46,967 nucleotides of DNA from CAYYNP01 sp964472545 (GTDB lineage: Bacteria > Planctomycetota > Planctomycetia > Pirellulales > Thermoguttaceae): positions 1 through 46,967 of the forward strand of contig CAYYNP010000040.1 of the NCBI GenBank assembly GCA_964472545.1, given 5' to 3'. The number at the start of each line of letters is the position of its first letter. Within the stretch, counting starts at the first letter, position 1. The notes beneath the pieces were generated by a model that did no database searches, was not told where the DNA came from, and saw only the letters and a list, made by a program, of their open reading frames with translations. This document shows positions 22,969-31,395 of the stretch, in pieces. Made by a program: the position numbers and the translations under genes.

Positions 22969-24765
22969 CTATCGATCGGCATCTTCCCGAACGCTGAACT
23001 CCAACTTCCAACGCCCGTCGGTCTTGGTGCTGACACACCACAGCTCAAACGTCCCCAACTCGGTGATCCGCGAGTGGAACGTCACCGGCACGTAGGGCTC
23101 GTCGATCGCGTCGTCGGCCGGCAGCAGGGCCTCCATCGAGTCGGTTTCGGCCAACTCCTCCTCGGCCCACGAATCGAGCACGTCGCCAGGCGCGTCTTGC
23201 TTGCGGGTGGAGGAACTGAAGAAGCGGAATTGGGCCCCCTCGCCGACGACCAGCCCGATCTCGTCGCCGGGCACGTCCGTCTCGGTGCCCTCTTCCATGC
23301 CGATCGGCACCACGCACAACGCCCGCAGCGGACGCGGGGCGCCGGGGATGGCCAACCCGGCCGTCTCGATGCCGACGTAGTACGAGCGGGCCGTGCCGCC
23401 ACGGATCCGCACGCCGCCGCACTCCTTGGCCCAGCCGTAGTAGGCCGCGCCTCGAGCCGCCGCGTGATCCAGGTCGTGTTCGCCCTGCAAGAGCTGCGGT
23501 GCTGCATCGGCCGGAAACCACTCGCCGAGCACCTCGAGCAGCCGCGAACGCAACGCGTCGGCCTTGAACACGCCGCCGTTGAACAACACGCGGGTGGGCC
23601 GGGCCGGCGTGTCTTGCTCGGAGCCGTGTGACTGAAGAAACGCCGCCAGGTGGCGAGTGACCGCCGTGTCGGACTCGAACGGCAGGCCGATCTCGCGAAA
23701 ACCGGACGCCCGGCGGCGCTCGGGCCGTTCATCGGCCGCACAGCGGGGGAAGAAGCCGTCCAGCAGCAACTCGCCGACGGCCGCACGTTCGACGTCGACC
23801 GACACGGTGCCGCCGATCAGCTTGCTGCCCCGGCCGAGGACGGAAACCGGAAACTGCTCTTTTCCCTCCGCCGCCAGCAGGGCCTCCTTGGCATTGCGGC
23901 AGGAATGCCACAGCGCGACCGACTGCCACGGGTCGAGCTTGACGTTCTTCTCGGAGAACCGCCCGGCCACGTGGTGGGCCAGCGCCAGGTCCATGTTGTC
24001 GCCACCGACCAGCAGATGATTGCCCACGGCGAGACGCTTGAGTTGCAGGTCGCCCGCTTCTTCGCCCACGCCGACCAGCGTCAGGTCGGTCGTGCCGCCG
24101 CCGACGTCGCAGACCAGCAGAGTATCGCCCACCGTGAGCGACTCTCGCCAACGGTCGCCGCTGGCGGCCAACCACGAATAGACGGCTGCCTGGGGCTCCT
24201 CCAGAAGCACGAGATCGCGCGGCAGTCCGGCGGCCAGCGCAGCCTCCCGCGTCAATTCCCGGGCGCTGGCGTCGAACGAGGCGGGAACCGTCAACACGAC
24301 GAGTTGCTCGGCCACGGGCGACTCGGGAAACGCGGCTTCCCAGGCGGAAACGAGGTGCTCGAGATAGCGGCGGGCGGCGGTCACCGGCGAAATCTTGGGG
24401 ATCTCCTCCGGCGCGTTCCACGGCAAGATCGGCTGATGGCGATCGACCCGGCTGTGACATAACCACGACTTGGCGGCCGAGACGGTCCGGTCGGGCACTT
24501 CGGCCGCTTGCTGCCGCGCATACTCGCCGGTGGCGAAGTCGGCCCCGCCGGACCAAGGCAGGTCGCAGGCTCCATCGCCGGCCTCTTGTTCGGTCGCCAG
24601 ATAGAGAAACGACGCCAGCGTGGTCCGCGATTCGACCGTGCCGGCGGCCACAAGCTGCGGAATCGGCAGCAGTTCGATCTGCGGCTCCTCGGCTTGAAGT
24701 GACGCGTAAGCGAGCACGCTGTTGGTCGTGCCCAGGTCGATTCCGATGACGTATTTTGGTGACAT
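22969..24765 (-). CDS. Hsp70-like (DnaK-family) ATPase without lid domain
   Basis: The 598-residue product has the Hsp70 nucleotide-binding domain: phosphate 1 motif VIGIDLGTTNSVLAYASL, DASARELTREAALAAGL, phosphate 2 motif LVCDVGGGTTDLTLVGV, VGGDNMDLALA, and later the FNGGVFKADALRSRL region. After about residue 420 it departs from DnaK, keeps only a beta-rich segment (PYVPVTFHSRITELGTFELW) and lacks the helical lid. It is therefore a specialised Hsp70 relative, not the housekeeping chaperone. The DUF2760 gene lies 138 bp upstream on the same strand, a partnership seen in other bacteria. The Kelch-symporter gene follows after 11 bp. Client and role are unknown. Confidence 0.88.
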   Translation of the reverse strand: MSPKYVIGIDLGTTNSVLAYASLQAEEPQIELLPIPQLVAAGTVESRTTLASFLYLATEQEAGDGACDLPWSGGADFATGEYARQQAAEVPDRTVSAAKSWLCHSRVDRHQPILPWNAPEEIPKISPVTAARRYLEHLVSAWEAAFPESPVAEQLVVLTVPASFDASARELTREAALAAGLPRDLVLLEEPQAAVYSWLAASGDRWRESLTVGDTLLVCDVGGGTTDLTLVGVGEEAGDLQLKRLAVGNHLLVGGDNMDLALAHHVAGRFSEKNVKLDPWQSVALWHSCRNAKEALLAAEGKEQFPVSVLGRGSKLIGGTVSVDVERAAVGELLLDGFFPRCAADERPERRRASGFREIGLPFESDTAVTRHLAAFLQSHGSEQDTPARPTRVLFNGGVFKADALRSRLLEVLGEWFPADAAPQLLQGEHDLDHAAARGAAYYGWAKECGGVRIRGGTARSYYVGIETAGLAIPGAPRPLRALCVVPIGMEEGTETDVPGDEIGLVVGEGAQFRFFSSSTRKQDAPGDVLDSWAEEELAETDSMEALLPADDAIDEPYVPVTFHSRITELGTFELWCVSTKTDGRWKLEFSVREDADR

Positions 24766-24780
24766 GTAGTTCTTTTCCCC

Positions 24781-24859
24781 GTTTAGCAGCCGCCGGCACG
24801 GCGGCTTCATCAGCCCGACGTGTCACGATCCGAAGCCGCCGTGCCGGCGGCTGCTAAAC
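24781..24859. repeat. Perfect 28-bp inverted hairpin pair, AGCCGCCG family
   Basis: Arms 24781-24808 and 24832-24859 are exact inverted copies with a 23-nt spacer. Each arm is itself a hairpin: foot GTTTAG, then AGCCGCCG-GCA-CGGCGGCT with a perfect 8-bp stem. It lies between the DUF2760 and Hsp70-like genes, where it could reduce read-through. Confidence 0.9.
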
Positions 24860-24903
24860 GGCTGGTGGTCGGTATTGCGGTTTACGCAGTAGCCCGGTCG
24901 TTC

Positions 24904-25461
24904 CTACGACAATTCAACTTCCGCCGGCGCGATCACTCGGGCAGCCGATTTGCTTCCGGAGAAGGCGGGCAACTCGCACTTGGCGGCCTCCCAGCCGTGA
25001 TGCACCATGCGACCTTGATGGGGTGGCTGGCCGGTGACGTTGCCCACCAGGCGATATCGGCCCGAGTCGAAACCGGCCGGCACCTCGACCTCGGCCCCCT
25101 CTTCGTCTTTCAATACCGGACGCATCGCGAAGAGCCGATCGAGCACCTTCCCGCAGTCGCGATGCACGTCGCGCACGGCGGCGCCGATCTGGGCGTCGCT
25201 GTAGGCGTCCAGCGGCTCCTGGATGAAGTCGACCAGTCGGGCCTCCCGTTGCAGCGTGGCCAGCAACGAGACGGCCTCGCTTCGAACCGGTTTGGGCGGC
25301 GCAGCCGGCTTTTTCGGCTTTTGCTTCGCCGGGCCGGTCGACTTGCCGGCGTCCGCCTTGGCCGGCTCCGGTGGCCCTAGAGCCAACCGTACCTGGCCGG
25401 CAGCCCGGGCACTGAATAGTACGGCGAAGAACGCGCGGATGGAAAGGAGTATTCGTTGCAT
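24904..25461 (-). CDS. DUF2760-type protein
   Basis: The 185-residue product starts with a hydrophobic or signal-like segment (LLSIRAFFAVLFSARAAG), then a Lys/Pro/Ala-rich linker (about residues 30-60) and a conserved globular part: SLLATLQREARLVDFIQEPL, YSDAQIGAAVRDVHRDC and the C-terminal VTGQPPHQGRMVHHGWEAAK. This matches the DUF2760 pattern, whose members are commonly encoded next to Hsp70-like genes as here. The function is unknown. The C-terminal half is likely cytoplasmic if the N-terminal helix is an anchor, which would put it beside the Hsp70-like ATPase. Confidence 0.8.
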   Translation of the reverse strand: MQRILLSIRAFFAVLFSARAAGQVRLALGPPEPAKADAGKSTGPAKQKPKKPAAPPKPVRSEAVSLLATLQREARLVDFIQEPLDAYSDAQIGAAVRDVHRDCGKVLDRLFAMRPVLKDEEGAEVEVPAGFDSGRYRLVGNVTGQPPHQGRMVHHGWEAAKCELPAFSGSKSAARVIAPAEVELS

Positions 25462-25562
25462 GCCTTAATCCTATCGATGGGGGCAACTCCAGCCGGTTTG
25501 CGGGTCTTCGTGCCGGCTCAAGCCGTTATCGAACCACAAAAGGGCGCCGGACGCAACACGCC

Positions 25563-26417
25563 CTACAGCTTGCTGTAGATCAGCGCCTCCAGCGTCCAGG
25601 CAGGCCGGGCAAGGAATCTTGGGATCGCGGACCAGCCAACGAAGTTCAAGGCAGCAAAGACGATTGGCAGCATCCCCACCAGCGCCAATACGACCAGAGC
25701 AGCGAAGATTTTGGAGACGCTCACGTCATGCCCGGGCGTTCCTCTCGTGCGAGGGCCGCCGAATTCGTCGGTCAGGAACACCCAGCCGAACGCCCACACG
25801 GCGGCTATACATACCAACGCCAACAACACGCAACCGACCGCCATCGGAGCCCACAGTTCACAGCGGAGAGTGGCATCTTGGGCAGCGTAGAAAAACACGC
25901 AGCACGTGCCCGCAAACATCATCCCCAAGAGAACGAGCGTGGGATGCTCGCCGGCCGTTACTCCGACCGCTGCCCAACACGCCACCCGAAACACTCCGAA
26001 CACCACCAGATCGATCACCAGAAGCCAGAACGCGGCGCGTGTGGCCATCGCGGCCTGACGGATTTGCCGCCGCAGCCGGACGGTCTCGGCCAACTCATCC
26101 AACATCTCGTCGTCCAGCGGCCATCGATCGCGGAGTCCAAACGTCGGTGGCAGGTGGCCCAGGATCACGTTCGCTCGCGGCGGGAGTTGCCCGTCGGCAT
26201 GGGCTTCGTCGACGGGATCGGCTCGACTCGGTTTCGGTAAGACGGTAGGGGAAACCCTAGCGACGTTTGTGGCGACGGGCGTTTCCTCTGCCGGCGAGGC
26301 GGATTGCGGCGGCACCTCGATCAATCGGCCACACGCCGGGCACTTCACCTCGGTCCCAATCCACCGCGATCCCAGCGGAAACTGCATGCCGCATTTGCAG
26401 TGTGCTTCGACGCTCAT
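25563..26417 (-). CDS. Zinc-ribbon membrane protein, paralogue 1
   Basis: The 284-residue product has an N-terminal zinc ribbon (CKCGMQFPLGSRWIGTEVKCPACGR, Cys pairs near residues 7-9 and 26-29), a Pro-rich linker, a charged helix (ELAETVRLRRQIRQAAMATR, partly) and four hydrophobic helices, ending ARPAWTLEALIYSKL. It is a clear paralogue of the next gene upstream (26494-27432): same order of parts and the same C-terminal signature. GGGGAG lies seven bases before the ATG in both. No known family function; a ribbon plus membrane helices is a common planctomycete layout. The pair probably arose by tandem duplication and is co-transcribed (76-bp gap). Confidence 0.8.
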   Translation of the reverse strand: MSVEAHCKCGMQFPLGSRWIGTEVKCPACGRLIEVPPQSASPAEETPVATNVARVSPTVLPKPSRADPVDEAHADGQLPPRANVILGHLPPTFGLRDRWPLDDEMLDELAETVRLRRQIRQAAMATRAAFWLLVIDLVVFGVFRVACWAAVGVTAGEHPTLVLLGMMFAGTCCVFFYAAQDATLRCELWAPMAVGCVLLALVCIAAVWAFGWVFLTDEFGGPRTRGTPGHDVSVSKIFAALVVLALVGMLPIVFAALNFVGWSAIPRFLARPAWTLEALIYSKL

Positions 26418-26493
26418 GCTTCACTCCCCAAACGGTTTCCGACGAAACAACACTTTTCTCAAACTGCAATCTCTCAACGATGCCCCATCGGCC

Positions 26494-27432
26494 CTAGAAC
26501 TTGCTCAGGATCAACGCCTCCACCGTCCACGCCGGCCGAGCGAGGAACTTCGGGATGGCTGCTAAACCGACGAAATTCATCACCGCCATGACGCCCGGCA
26601 GGCCTGCAATGAAGATCATCCCAAACGTCATCCCGATCGCCATCTCCGCCGGGAAACCTCGCCCGCCGGGTCCGCCGCCGATGAGGAGATTGCCGGCCAA
26701 CGAAATCCCGAGAACTACCACCAGCAACGAGAAGATGATCCCCACCGTCAGCGGCGCCCACACTCGGCATCGCAACGTGGCGCCGTGGGAAAGGAAAAAC
26801 AACAGACACAGGCCGCCCATGACCAACACGAGGGCCAACAGTCCCGTTAGCGGATCGCGCGCTCCTCGGGGCGCGAAGGCCAACAGGGGCAGAAAAGCGA
26901 TCCCGAAGATCGCCAGGTAGACCAGGGCGATCCACGCCGCCACCCGGGTGGCCACCGCCGCACGCCGGATATGGCGCCGCAGCCGGGCCGTCTCGGCCAA
27001 ATCGGCCAACTGGCCCTCGCTCAACGGCCAGTGATCGCGGGTTCCGGTCAGCCGCGGCAGTTGACGCAGAGTCATCGCCGCACGTGAAGGCAGCGAATCG
27101 TGCGGCTTGGCGTGCTCGGTGTAACTCAGTTGGCTGGCAGCGTAAGGATTCTCTGCCTCACGCGGCGGCCGAGGCGTGTCGGGGCTCGCCCCATACGAGG
27201 GCACCGTTCGCTGCGATGGCGGGGCTGCCGGACTTTCCCCACGCGACGCAGAGGACGGCGGACGCGTGCCGGCTGGGTCTGCTCCGGCTGGGCTGGCCGG
27301 GCTGGCCGGTGCGACCGCCTGCTGCGGCACCTCGAGCACGCGGTTGCACGTGGGGCACTTGGCCCGGCGTCCGGCCCACTGCGGACCCAACCGAAACTGT
27401 TGACCACACTCGCAACTGAGATTGATACTCAT
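26494..27432 (-). CDS. Zinc-ribbon membrane protein, paralogue 2
   Basis: The 312-residue product has a zinc ribbon (CECGQQFRLGPQWAGRRAKC, then PTCNR), a Pro/Ala/Ser-rich linker of about 75 residues, a charged helix containing LAETARLRRHIRRAAVATR and four membrane helices, ending PKFLARPAWTVEALILSKF. Apart from the longer linker it aligns along its whole length with the gene at 25563. The ATG at 27430-27432 has GGGGAG seven bases upstream; a longer frame to 27561 lacks such support and is rejected. It is divergent from the dinG-like gene. The function is unknown. Confidence 0.8.
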   Translation of the reverse strand: MSINLSCECGQQFRLGPQWAGRRAKCPTCNRVLEVPQQAVAPASPASPAGADPAGTRPPSSASRGESPAAPPSQRTVPSYGASPDTPRPPREAENPYAASQLSYTEHAKPHDSLPSRAAMTLRQLPRLTGTRDHWPLSEGQLADLAETARLRRHIRRAAVATRVAAWIALVYLAIFGIAFLPLLAFAPRGARDPLTGLLALVLVMGGLCLLFFLSHGATLRCRVWAPLTVGIIFSLLVVVLGISLAGNLLIGGGPGGRGFPAEMAIGMTFGMIFIAGLPGVMAVMNFVGLAAIPKFLARPAWTVEALILSKF

Positions 27433-27662
27433 GGATGACTCCCCAATACGGTTGCTGTGTTGATGGAACGGCCCCCAATACCAATGCCGCGTGAACCGGC
27501 GACGCCGCCTCGAGCGCGGTTGACGGTCCGCAGCAGCCCACGGTTGCCAACCGCTCACCACCCATCATACCGGTATGGCCGAGGGGCGTGCAATGGTTGT
27601 CACGGGGGCCTTCCCATTCGCGAGCCTATCCGGTGGCAGAGCAACCTGGTACGCTTGCGAGG

Positions 27663-29696
27663 ATGCTTACCTCAGAGGAAATCCTCGGCCCAAACGGCCG
27701 AATCGCCAAACGGCTGCCGAGTTACGAACATCGGCGAGAACAACTCCAGATGGCCGACGCGGTTGCCCACGCCATCCAGCGGCCGGGACATCTGGTGGTC
27801 GAGGCCGGCACGGGCGTGGGAAAGAGCTTCGCGTACCTCGTTCCGGCAATCCTGGTGGCCGCCTCGCGCCGGGGAGAATCGTCGCCACCGAGCACCTCCG
27901 GCGCGCCGGCCGGCGACAAACCCCACCGTGTGGTCGTCTCGACGCACACCATCAGCCTGCAAGAGCAACTGATCGAGAAGGACGTGCCGCTGCTGAACAG
28001 CGTGATCCCGCTGGAATTCACCGCCGTGTTGGTCAAGGGGCGCGGCAACTATCTCAGCCGGCGGCGGCTGAACAACGCACTGAGCCGGGCAAACAACCTC
28101 TTCTCGCAACACGAGGATTTCGAACAGCTCCGGCAGATTCGCGACTGGGCCGACCAGACGACCGACGGATCGCTGGCAGATCTCAACTTCCGGCCGCGTC
28201 CGGCCGTGTGGGACGAGGTGGCCAGCGATCACGGCAATTGCATGGGGCGAAAGTGCCCCAACTATCAGCAGTGCTTCTACTATCGAGCACGGCGACGCGT
28301 GGCCAACGCCCAAATCCTGATCGTCAACCACGCGCTGTTCTTCAGCGATCTGGCCCTGCGGCGGCAAGGCGCGAGCATCCTGCCCGACTACGGCGGCGTC
28401 GTCCTCGACGAGGCCCATACCGTCGAAGCGGTCGCCGGCGATCACCTGGGGCTGGGCGTCAGCAACGGGCAGGTCGATTACGTGCTGCGGCGGCTCTACA
28501 ACGATCGGACCAATCGCGGGCTGCTGGTGCATCACGAGTTCCGCGAGGCCCAAAAGCAGGTCAACGACTGCCGCGATCGGGCCTCGGCGTTCTTCGACGG
28601 CATCGACGATTGGCTCGCCGAACATCCCACCGGCAACGGCCGCGTCCGCCAGCCGGAGATCGTGCCGAATCCGCTCAGCGAGGGATTGAGCAAACTGGCC
28701 AAGATAGTGCGCGACGAAGGCGAGAAGTTGAAATCGGCCGAGGAACGCCAAGACTACGCCTCAATGGTCGGCCGGCTCGAAGCGTTGGCCGGCGAAATCG
28801 AAAACTGGCGCCGCCAACAGCTTCCCGACTCGGTCTACTGGATCGAACGCTCGCTGCGCCGTCACCACCGCCGCATCACACTGGCCGGGGCACCGATCGA
28901 CGTGGGGCCGGTCTTGCAGGAACAGCTTTACAGCCGAGTGCCCACCGTGGTGATGACCAGCGCCACGTTGGCCACCGGTACAGGACAGTTCGACTTTTTC
29001 AAGTCACGGATCGGGCTGACCGACGCCGAAACACTCTGCCTGGGCAGCCCGTTCGACTATCAGCGTCAGGCCCAACTGATCCTCCCCACCGGCATGCCCG
29101 ACCCGGGGTCGCAGAAGGCCTTGTACGAGCGCCGGGTGGCGGAGATGATCCGGCGTTACGTGAAGCGGACCGAAGGCCGGGCGTTCGTGCTGTTTACCAG
29201 TTATCAACTGATGAAGCAGGCGGCCGCGCAACTCAGAGGCTGGCTGGCCGAGCAGGACCTGACGTTGCTCTGCCAGGCCGACGGCATGCCGCGGAGCCGG
29301 ATGCTGGCCCAATTCAAGGCCAACCCTCGCTGCGTGCTCTTCGGCACCGACAGCTTCTGGCAAGGCGTCGACGTTCCGGGCGACGCGCTGGTCAACGTGA
29401 TTATCACGCGGCTGCCGTTTAGTGTGCCCGATCGCCCGCTGCTGGAGGCCCGGCTCGAGGCGATCCGCGCCGCCGGCGGCAATCCGTTCGCCCGGTATCA
29501 GCTTCCCGAGGCGATCCTGAAGCTCAAACAGGGCTTCGGCCGGCTGATCCGCACGGCCAACGACCGGGGGATGGTCGTGATCCTCGACCCCCGCATCCGC
29601 AGCAAGGCGTATGGGCGTCAGTTCCTGGCATCGTTGCCAAACTGCCGTCGGGTGGCGGAGCCGGTTGCCGGAAGGGATTCACCGACCATGCAGTAG
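27663..29696 (+). CDS. dinG: DinG-like ATP-dependent helicase
   Basis: The 677-residue superfamily-2 helicase of the XPD/DinG type acts on damaged or structured DNA. Visible motifs are the Q-like RREQLQMADAV, Walker A (VEAGTGVGKSFAYLVP, near residue 50), VVVSTHTISLQEQL, the iron-sulfur segment NCMGRKCPNYQQC (cysteines near 193, 198 and 204), VLDEAHTVE (near 248), VVMTSATLATG, FGTDSFWQGVDVPGD and the final LKQGFGRLIRT. The first cluster cysteine, normally in a KGRxNYxC motif, is a serine here (KGRGNYLSRRR, near 131), so an intact 4Fe-4S cluster is doubtful. The ATG at 27663 gives the family N-terminus; 25 further upstream codons are not supported. Confidence 0.92.
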   Translation: MLTSEEILGPNGRIAKRLPSYEHRREQLQMADAVAHAIQRPGHLVVEAGTGVGKSFAYLVPAILVAASRRGESSPPSTSGAPAGDKPHRVVVSTHTISLQEQLIEKDVPLLNSVIPLEFTAVLVKGRGNYLSRRRLNNALSRANNLFSQHEDFEQLRQIRDWADQTTDGSLADLNFRPRPAVWDEVASDHGNCMGRKCPNYQQCFYYRARRRVANAQILIVNHALFFSDLALRRQGASILPDYGGVVLDEAHTVEAVAGDHLGLGVSNGQVDYVLRRLYNDRTNRGLLVHHEFREAQKQVNDCRDRASAFFDGIDDWLAEHPTGNGRVRQPEIVPNPLSEGLSKLAKIVRDEGEKLKSAEERQDYASMVGRLEALAGEIENWRRQQLPDSVYWIERSLRRHHRRITLAGAPIDVGPVLQEQLYSRVPTVVMTSATLATGTGQFDFFKSRIGLTDAETLCLGSPFDYQRQAQLILPTGMPDPGSQKALYERRVAEMIRRYVKRTEGRAFVLFTSYQLMKQAAAQLRGWLAEQDLTLLCQADGMPRSRMLAQFKANPRCVLFGTDSFWQGVDVPGDALVNVIITRLPFSVPDRPLLEARLEAIRAAGGNPFARYQLPEAILKLKQGFGRLIRTANDRGMVVILDPRIRSKAYGRQFLASLPNCRRVAEPVAGRDSPTMQ

Positions 29697-29738
29697 GGTT
29701 ATGTCGCCCCGGAATTGACTAGGGGGAAACGCACGGGA

Positions 29739-29762
29739 AATCCCGAAATCACGATCGGGATT
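29739..29762 (+). terminator. Possible terminator downstream of dinG
   Basis: AATCCCG (29739-29745) and CGGGATT (29756-29762) form a perfect 7-bp stem with a 10-nt loop, 42 bp after the dinG stop. The following bases are only partly T-rich and run into a new -35 box. Confidence 0.4.
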
Positions 29763-29764
29763 GC

Positions 29765-29793
29765 TTGACAAGAACGTCGCACCCGTCTAAACT
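29765..29793 (+). promoter_or_regulatory. Promoter upstream of the PEP-CTERM gene or a small RNA
   Basis: A perfect TTGACA (29765-29770) is followed after exactly 17 bp by TAAACT (29788-29793), four of six matches to TATAAT. The expected start is near 29800, about 190 nt before the PEP-CTERM start codon. Confidence 0.65.
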
Positions 29794-29799
29794 TAGCCT

Positions 29800-29897
29800 A
29801 TATCTACAATTCTCGCACCTGCGCATCGCGCATACTGAGGCACAAGAAGTCCCTCTCGAAGGCCGTCATCCCAACCGGGTGATGGCTTCTTCTTTTT
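29800..29897 (+). ncRNA. Candidate roughly 100-nt small RNA or terminated leader
   Basis: A promoter at 29765-29793 and a strong intrinsic terminator at 29858-29897 bound about 100 nt with no convincing reading frame. It would be transcribed either as a free-standing small RNA or as the attenuated leader of the PEP-CTERM gene. I recognise no known RNA family in it. Confidence 0.4.
29858..29897 (+). terminator. Intrinsic terminator in the leader of the PEP-CTERM gene
   Basis: The strand folds as GAAGGCCGTCATCCC-AACC-GGGTGATGGCTTC (two bulges, one G-U) directly followed by TTCTTCTTTTT. It lies between a promoter and the PEP-CTERM start codon, so it should stop much of the transcription before the gene unless antagonised. 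Confidence 0.7.
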
Positions 29898-29993
29898 GGC
29901 GGTCCCCCGCTCGCTTTGGGCGATCTTATGCGCCCCGAGTGTGTGTAGGGCTGTTTAGGCGCACTTTCGACAATTCCCGAGGAGAACGCTCCG

Positions 29994-31373
29994 ATGAAAC
30001 GATTCGGCAGATTGGCGTACGTCGTTTTGGCGTGCATGGCGGCCGTGTTGGCTTCGCACCAGGCTTTGGCGTGCCCCGTGCTTTCCGATCACTTTGGCCA
30101 CCCAGACGGCACCAGCCTCGTTGGGCAAACCGGCGGAGGCACCCCGGCGGGGATTTGGACGTCGCCGTGGGAATGGACCGGTTCGGGGGCCGATCCGGGC
30201 GACGCGTTCGCGACCTTCGGCGGTAAGCCGACCATCGGGAATACGGGAGGGATCGATTACCAGGTCTCGCGAGGATTCGACCTCTCCGGAGCCACCAACG
30301 TCGACCAGAGCGTTCAGTTCACCGTCGAGTTGACCCAGGTGACCGACAATCACAACGACTACGTGGCCTCGGTGATCTTCAGCGACGGCGCCGGCACCAC
30401 CGCCGCGATGGGAATCGAGGACGATCTCTTCTTCGGCACTCTGGGCACCGACACCGAGTTTGCCGACGTGGGCACGCCCGTCGAGCCGGACGTCTTCTAC
30501 TGGATGTTCGGCCAGTTGGACTTCAACTTCTCCGGCCAGGACGAGCGGCTGCGGGTGTGGGTCAACCGGCCCCACAGCGACATTGCCAACGGGACCAACG
30601 TCGACGTCGAGGTGATCGGCGATCTGGGCTCGTTCGGCGGCAGCGAACGGATCAGTCTTGGCGACCTGGTCTCGCTCTCGGCCGTCACGACCCAGCCCGA
30701 CACGGCCAAGACCTTTGACGACTTTATGATTCTCAACCACGCCCACTGGGGCGAGGGCTACCCGCGTTTGGACATCGGTGTGAATGCCGGCGAGTTGGCG
30801 CCCGGCTTCGACGAATGGGTCGTGGGAGCGACGCCGCAGCCGTCGTTCTCCACCACGCAGGATCCGGAACTCTTCGGTGTGATCGGGGCGGATCCTGTCA
30901 CCATCACCGTGGCCGCGCTGGAAGCAGGCGAGGATCTGACGCCGGTCGAGCAACTGTTGACCTCCGGCGTTGCCTTGGCACTTCGCAAGGACGGCGTCGA
31001 GGCGCTTGGTGGAATCGAACTGGTGCTTTCCGATCTGTTTGCCGACAGCCACATGCTGAAGACCTACCATCATCAGTCGTCGGTCGGAGGCGTCGATCCC
31101 GACGTCGACGTCTACATAGGCGTCGACGGCGGTCCGATGGAGTTGTGGGGAAGCATCACACCGTCCACTGGTGACGCCGCGCCGACGGAAGCCAACCTCA
31201 ACTTCATGAACAGCACCACGCAGGACGTGATCATCCAGTTCATTCCCCGAGAGGCCGGTGGCAACGTGGGGCTCAGCGGCATGGCCTTCGTGCCCGAGCC
31301 CGGCACGGTCAGCATGCTGATCTTCGGGGCCGTCGGCCTGCTGGGCTTTGCCTGGCGGCGGCGGAGACGCTGA
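29994..31373 (+). CDS. PEP-CTERM secreted protein
   Basis: The 459-residue product has a signal peptide (RLAYVVLACMAAVLASHQAL, cleavage near ALA) and a classical PEP-CTERM tail: VPEPGT, a hydrophobic helix (SMLIFGAVGLLGFAW) and an arginine cluster at the end. Such tails are processed by an exosortase and the protein is displayed or released with exopolysaccharide. The body is beta-rich, acidic and has a lectin-like opening (LSDHFGHPDGTSLVGQTGG, then WEWTGSG) followed by FDLSGATNVDQSVQFTVEL, consistent with an extracellular laminin-G or jelly-roll fold. No exosortase is in this window. GAGGAG lies nine bases before the ATG. The gene sits behind the promoter/terminator leader at 29765-29897. 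Confidence 0.9.
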   Translation: MKRFGRLAYVVLACMAAVLASHQALACPVLSDHFGHPDGTSLVGQTGGGTPAGIWTSPWEWTGSGADPGDAFATFGGKPTIGNTGGIDYQVSRGFDLSGATNVDQSVQFTVELTQVTDNHNDYVASVIFSDGAGTTAAMGIEDDLFFGTLGTDTEFADVGTPVEPDVFYWMFGQLDFNFSGQDERLRVWVNRPHSDIANGTNVDVEVIGDLGSFGGSERISLGDLVSLSAVTTQPDTAKTFDDFMILNHAHWGEGYPRLDIGVNAGELAPGFDEWVVGATPQPSFSTTQDPELFGVIGADPVTITVAALEAGEDLTPVEQLLTSGVALALRKDGVEALGGIELVLSDLFADSHMLKTYHHQSSVGGVDPDVDVYIGVDGGPMELWGSITPSTGDAAPTEANLNFMNSTTQDVIIQFIPREAGGNVGLSGMAFVPEPGTVSMLIFGAVGLLGFAWRRRRR

Positions 31374-31395
31374 GGTAGTCGGGGAGTTCCAGGTT

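Noticed and set aside
22969..24765. Main DnaK chaperone
   Set aside because: The helical lid is missing, the C-terminal part diverges strongly, and no dnaJ or grpE is adjacent.
27566..27577. CATACCGGTATG palindrome ahead of dinG
   Set aside because: Short palindromes of this size are expected by chance in this much sequence and it has no supporting promoter elements.
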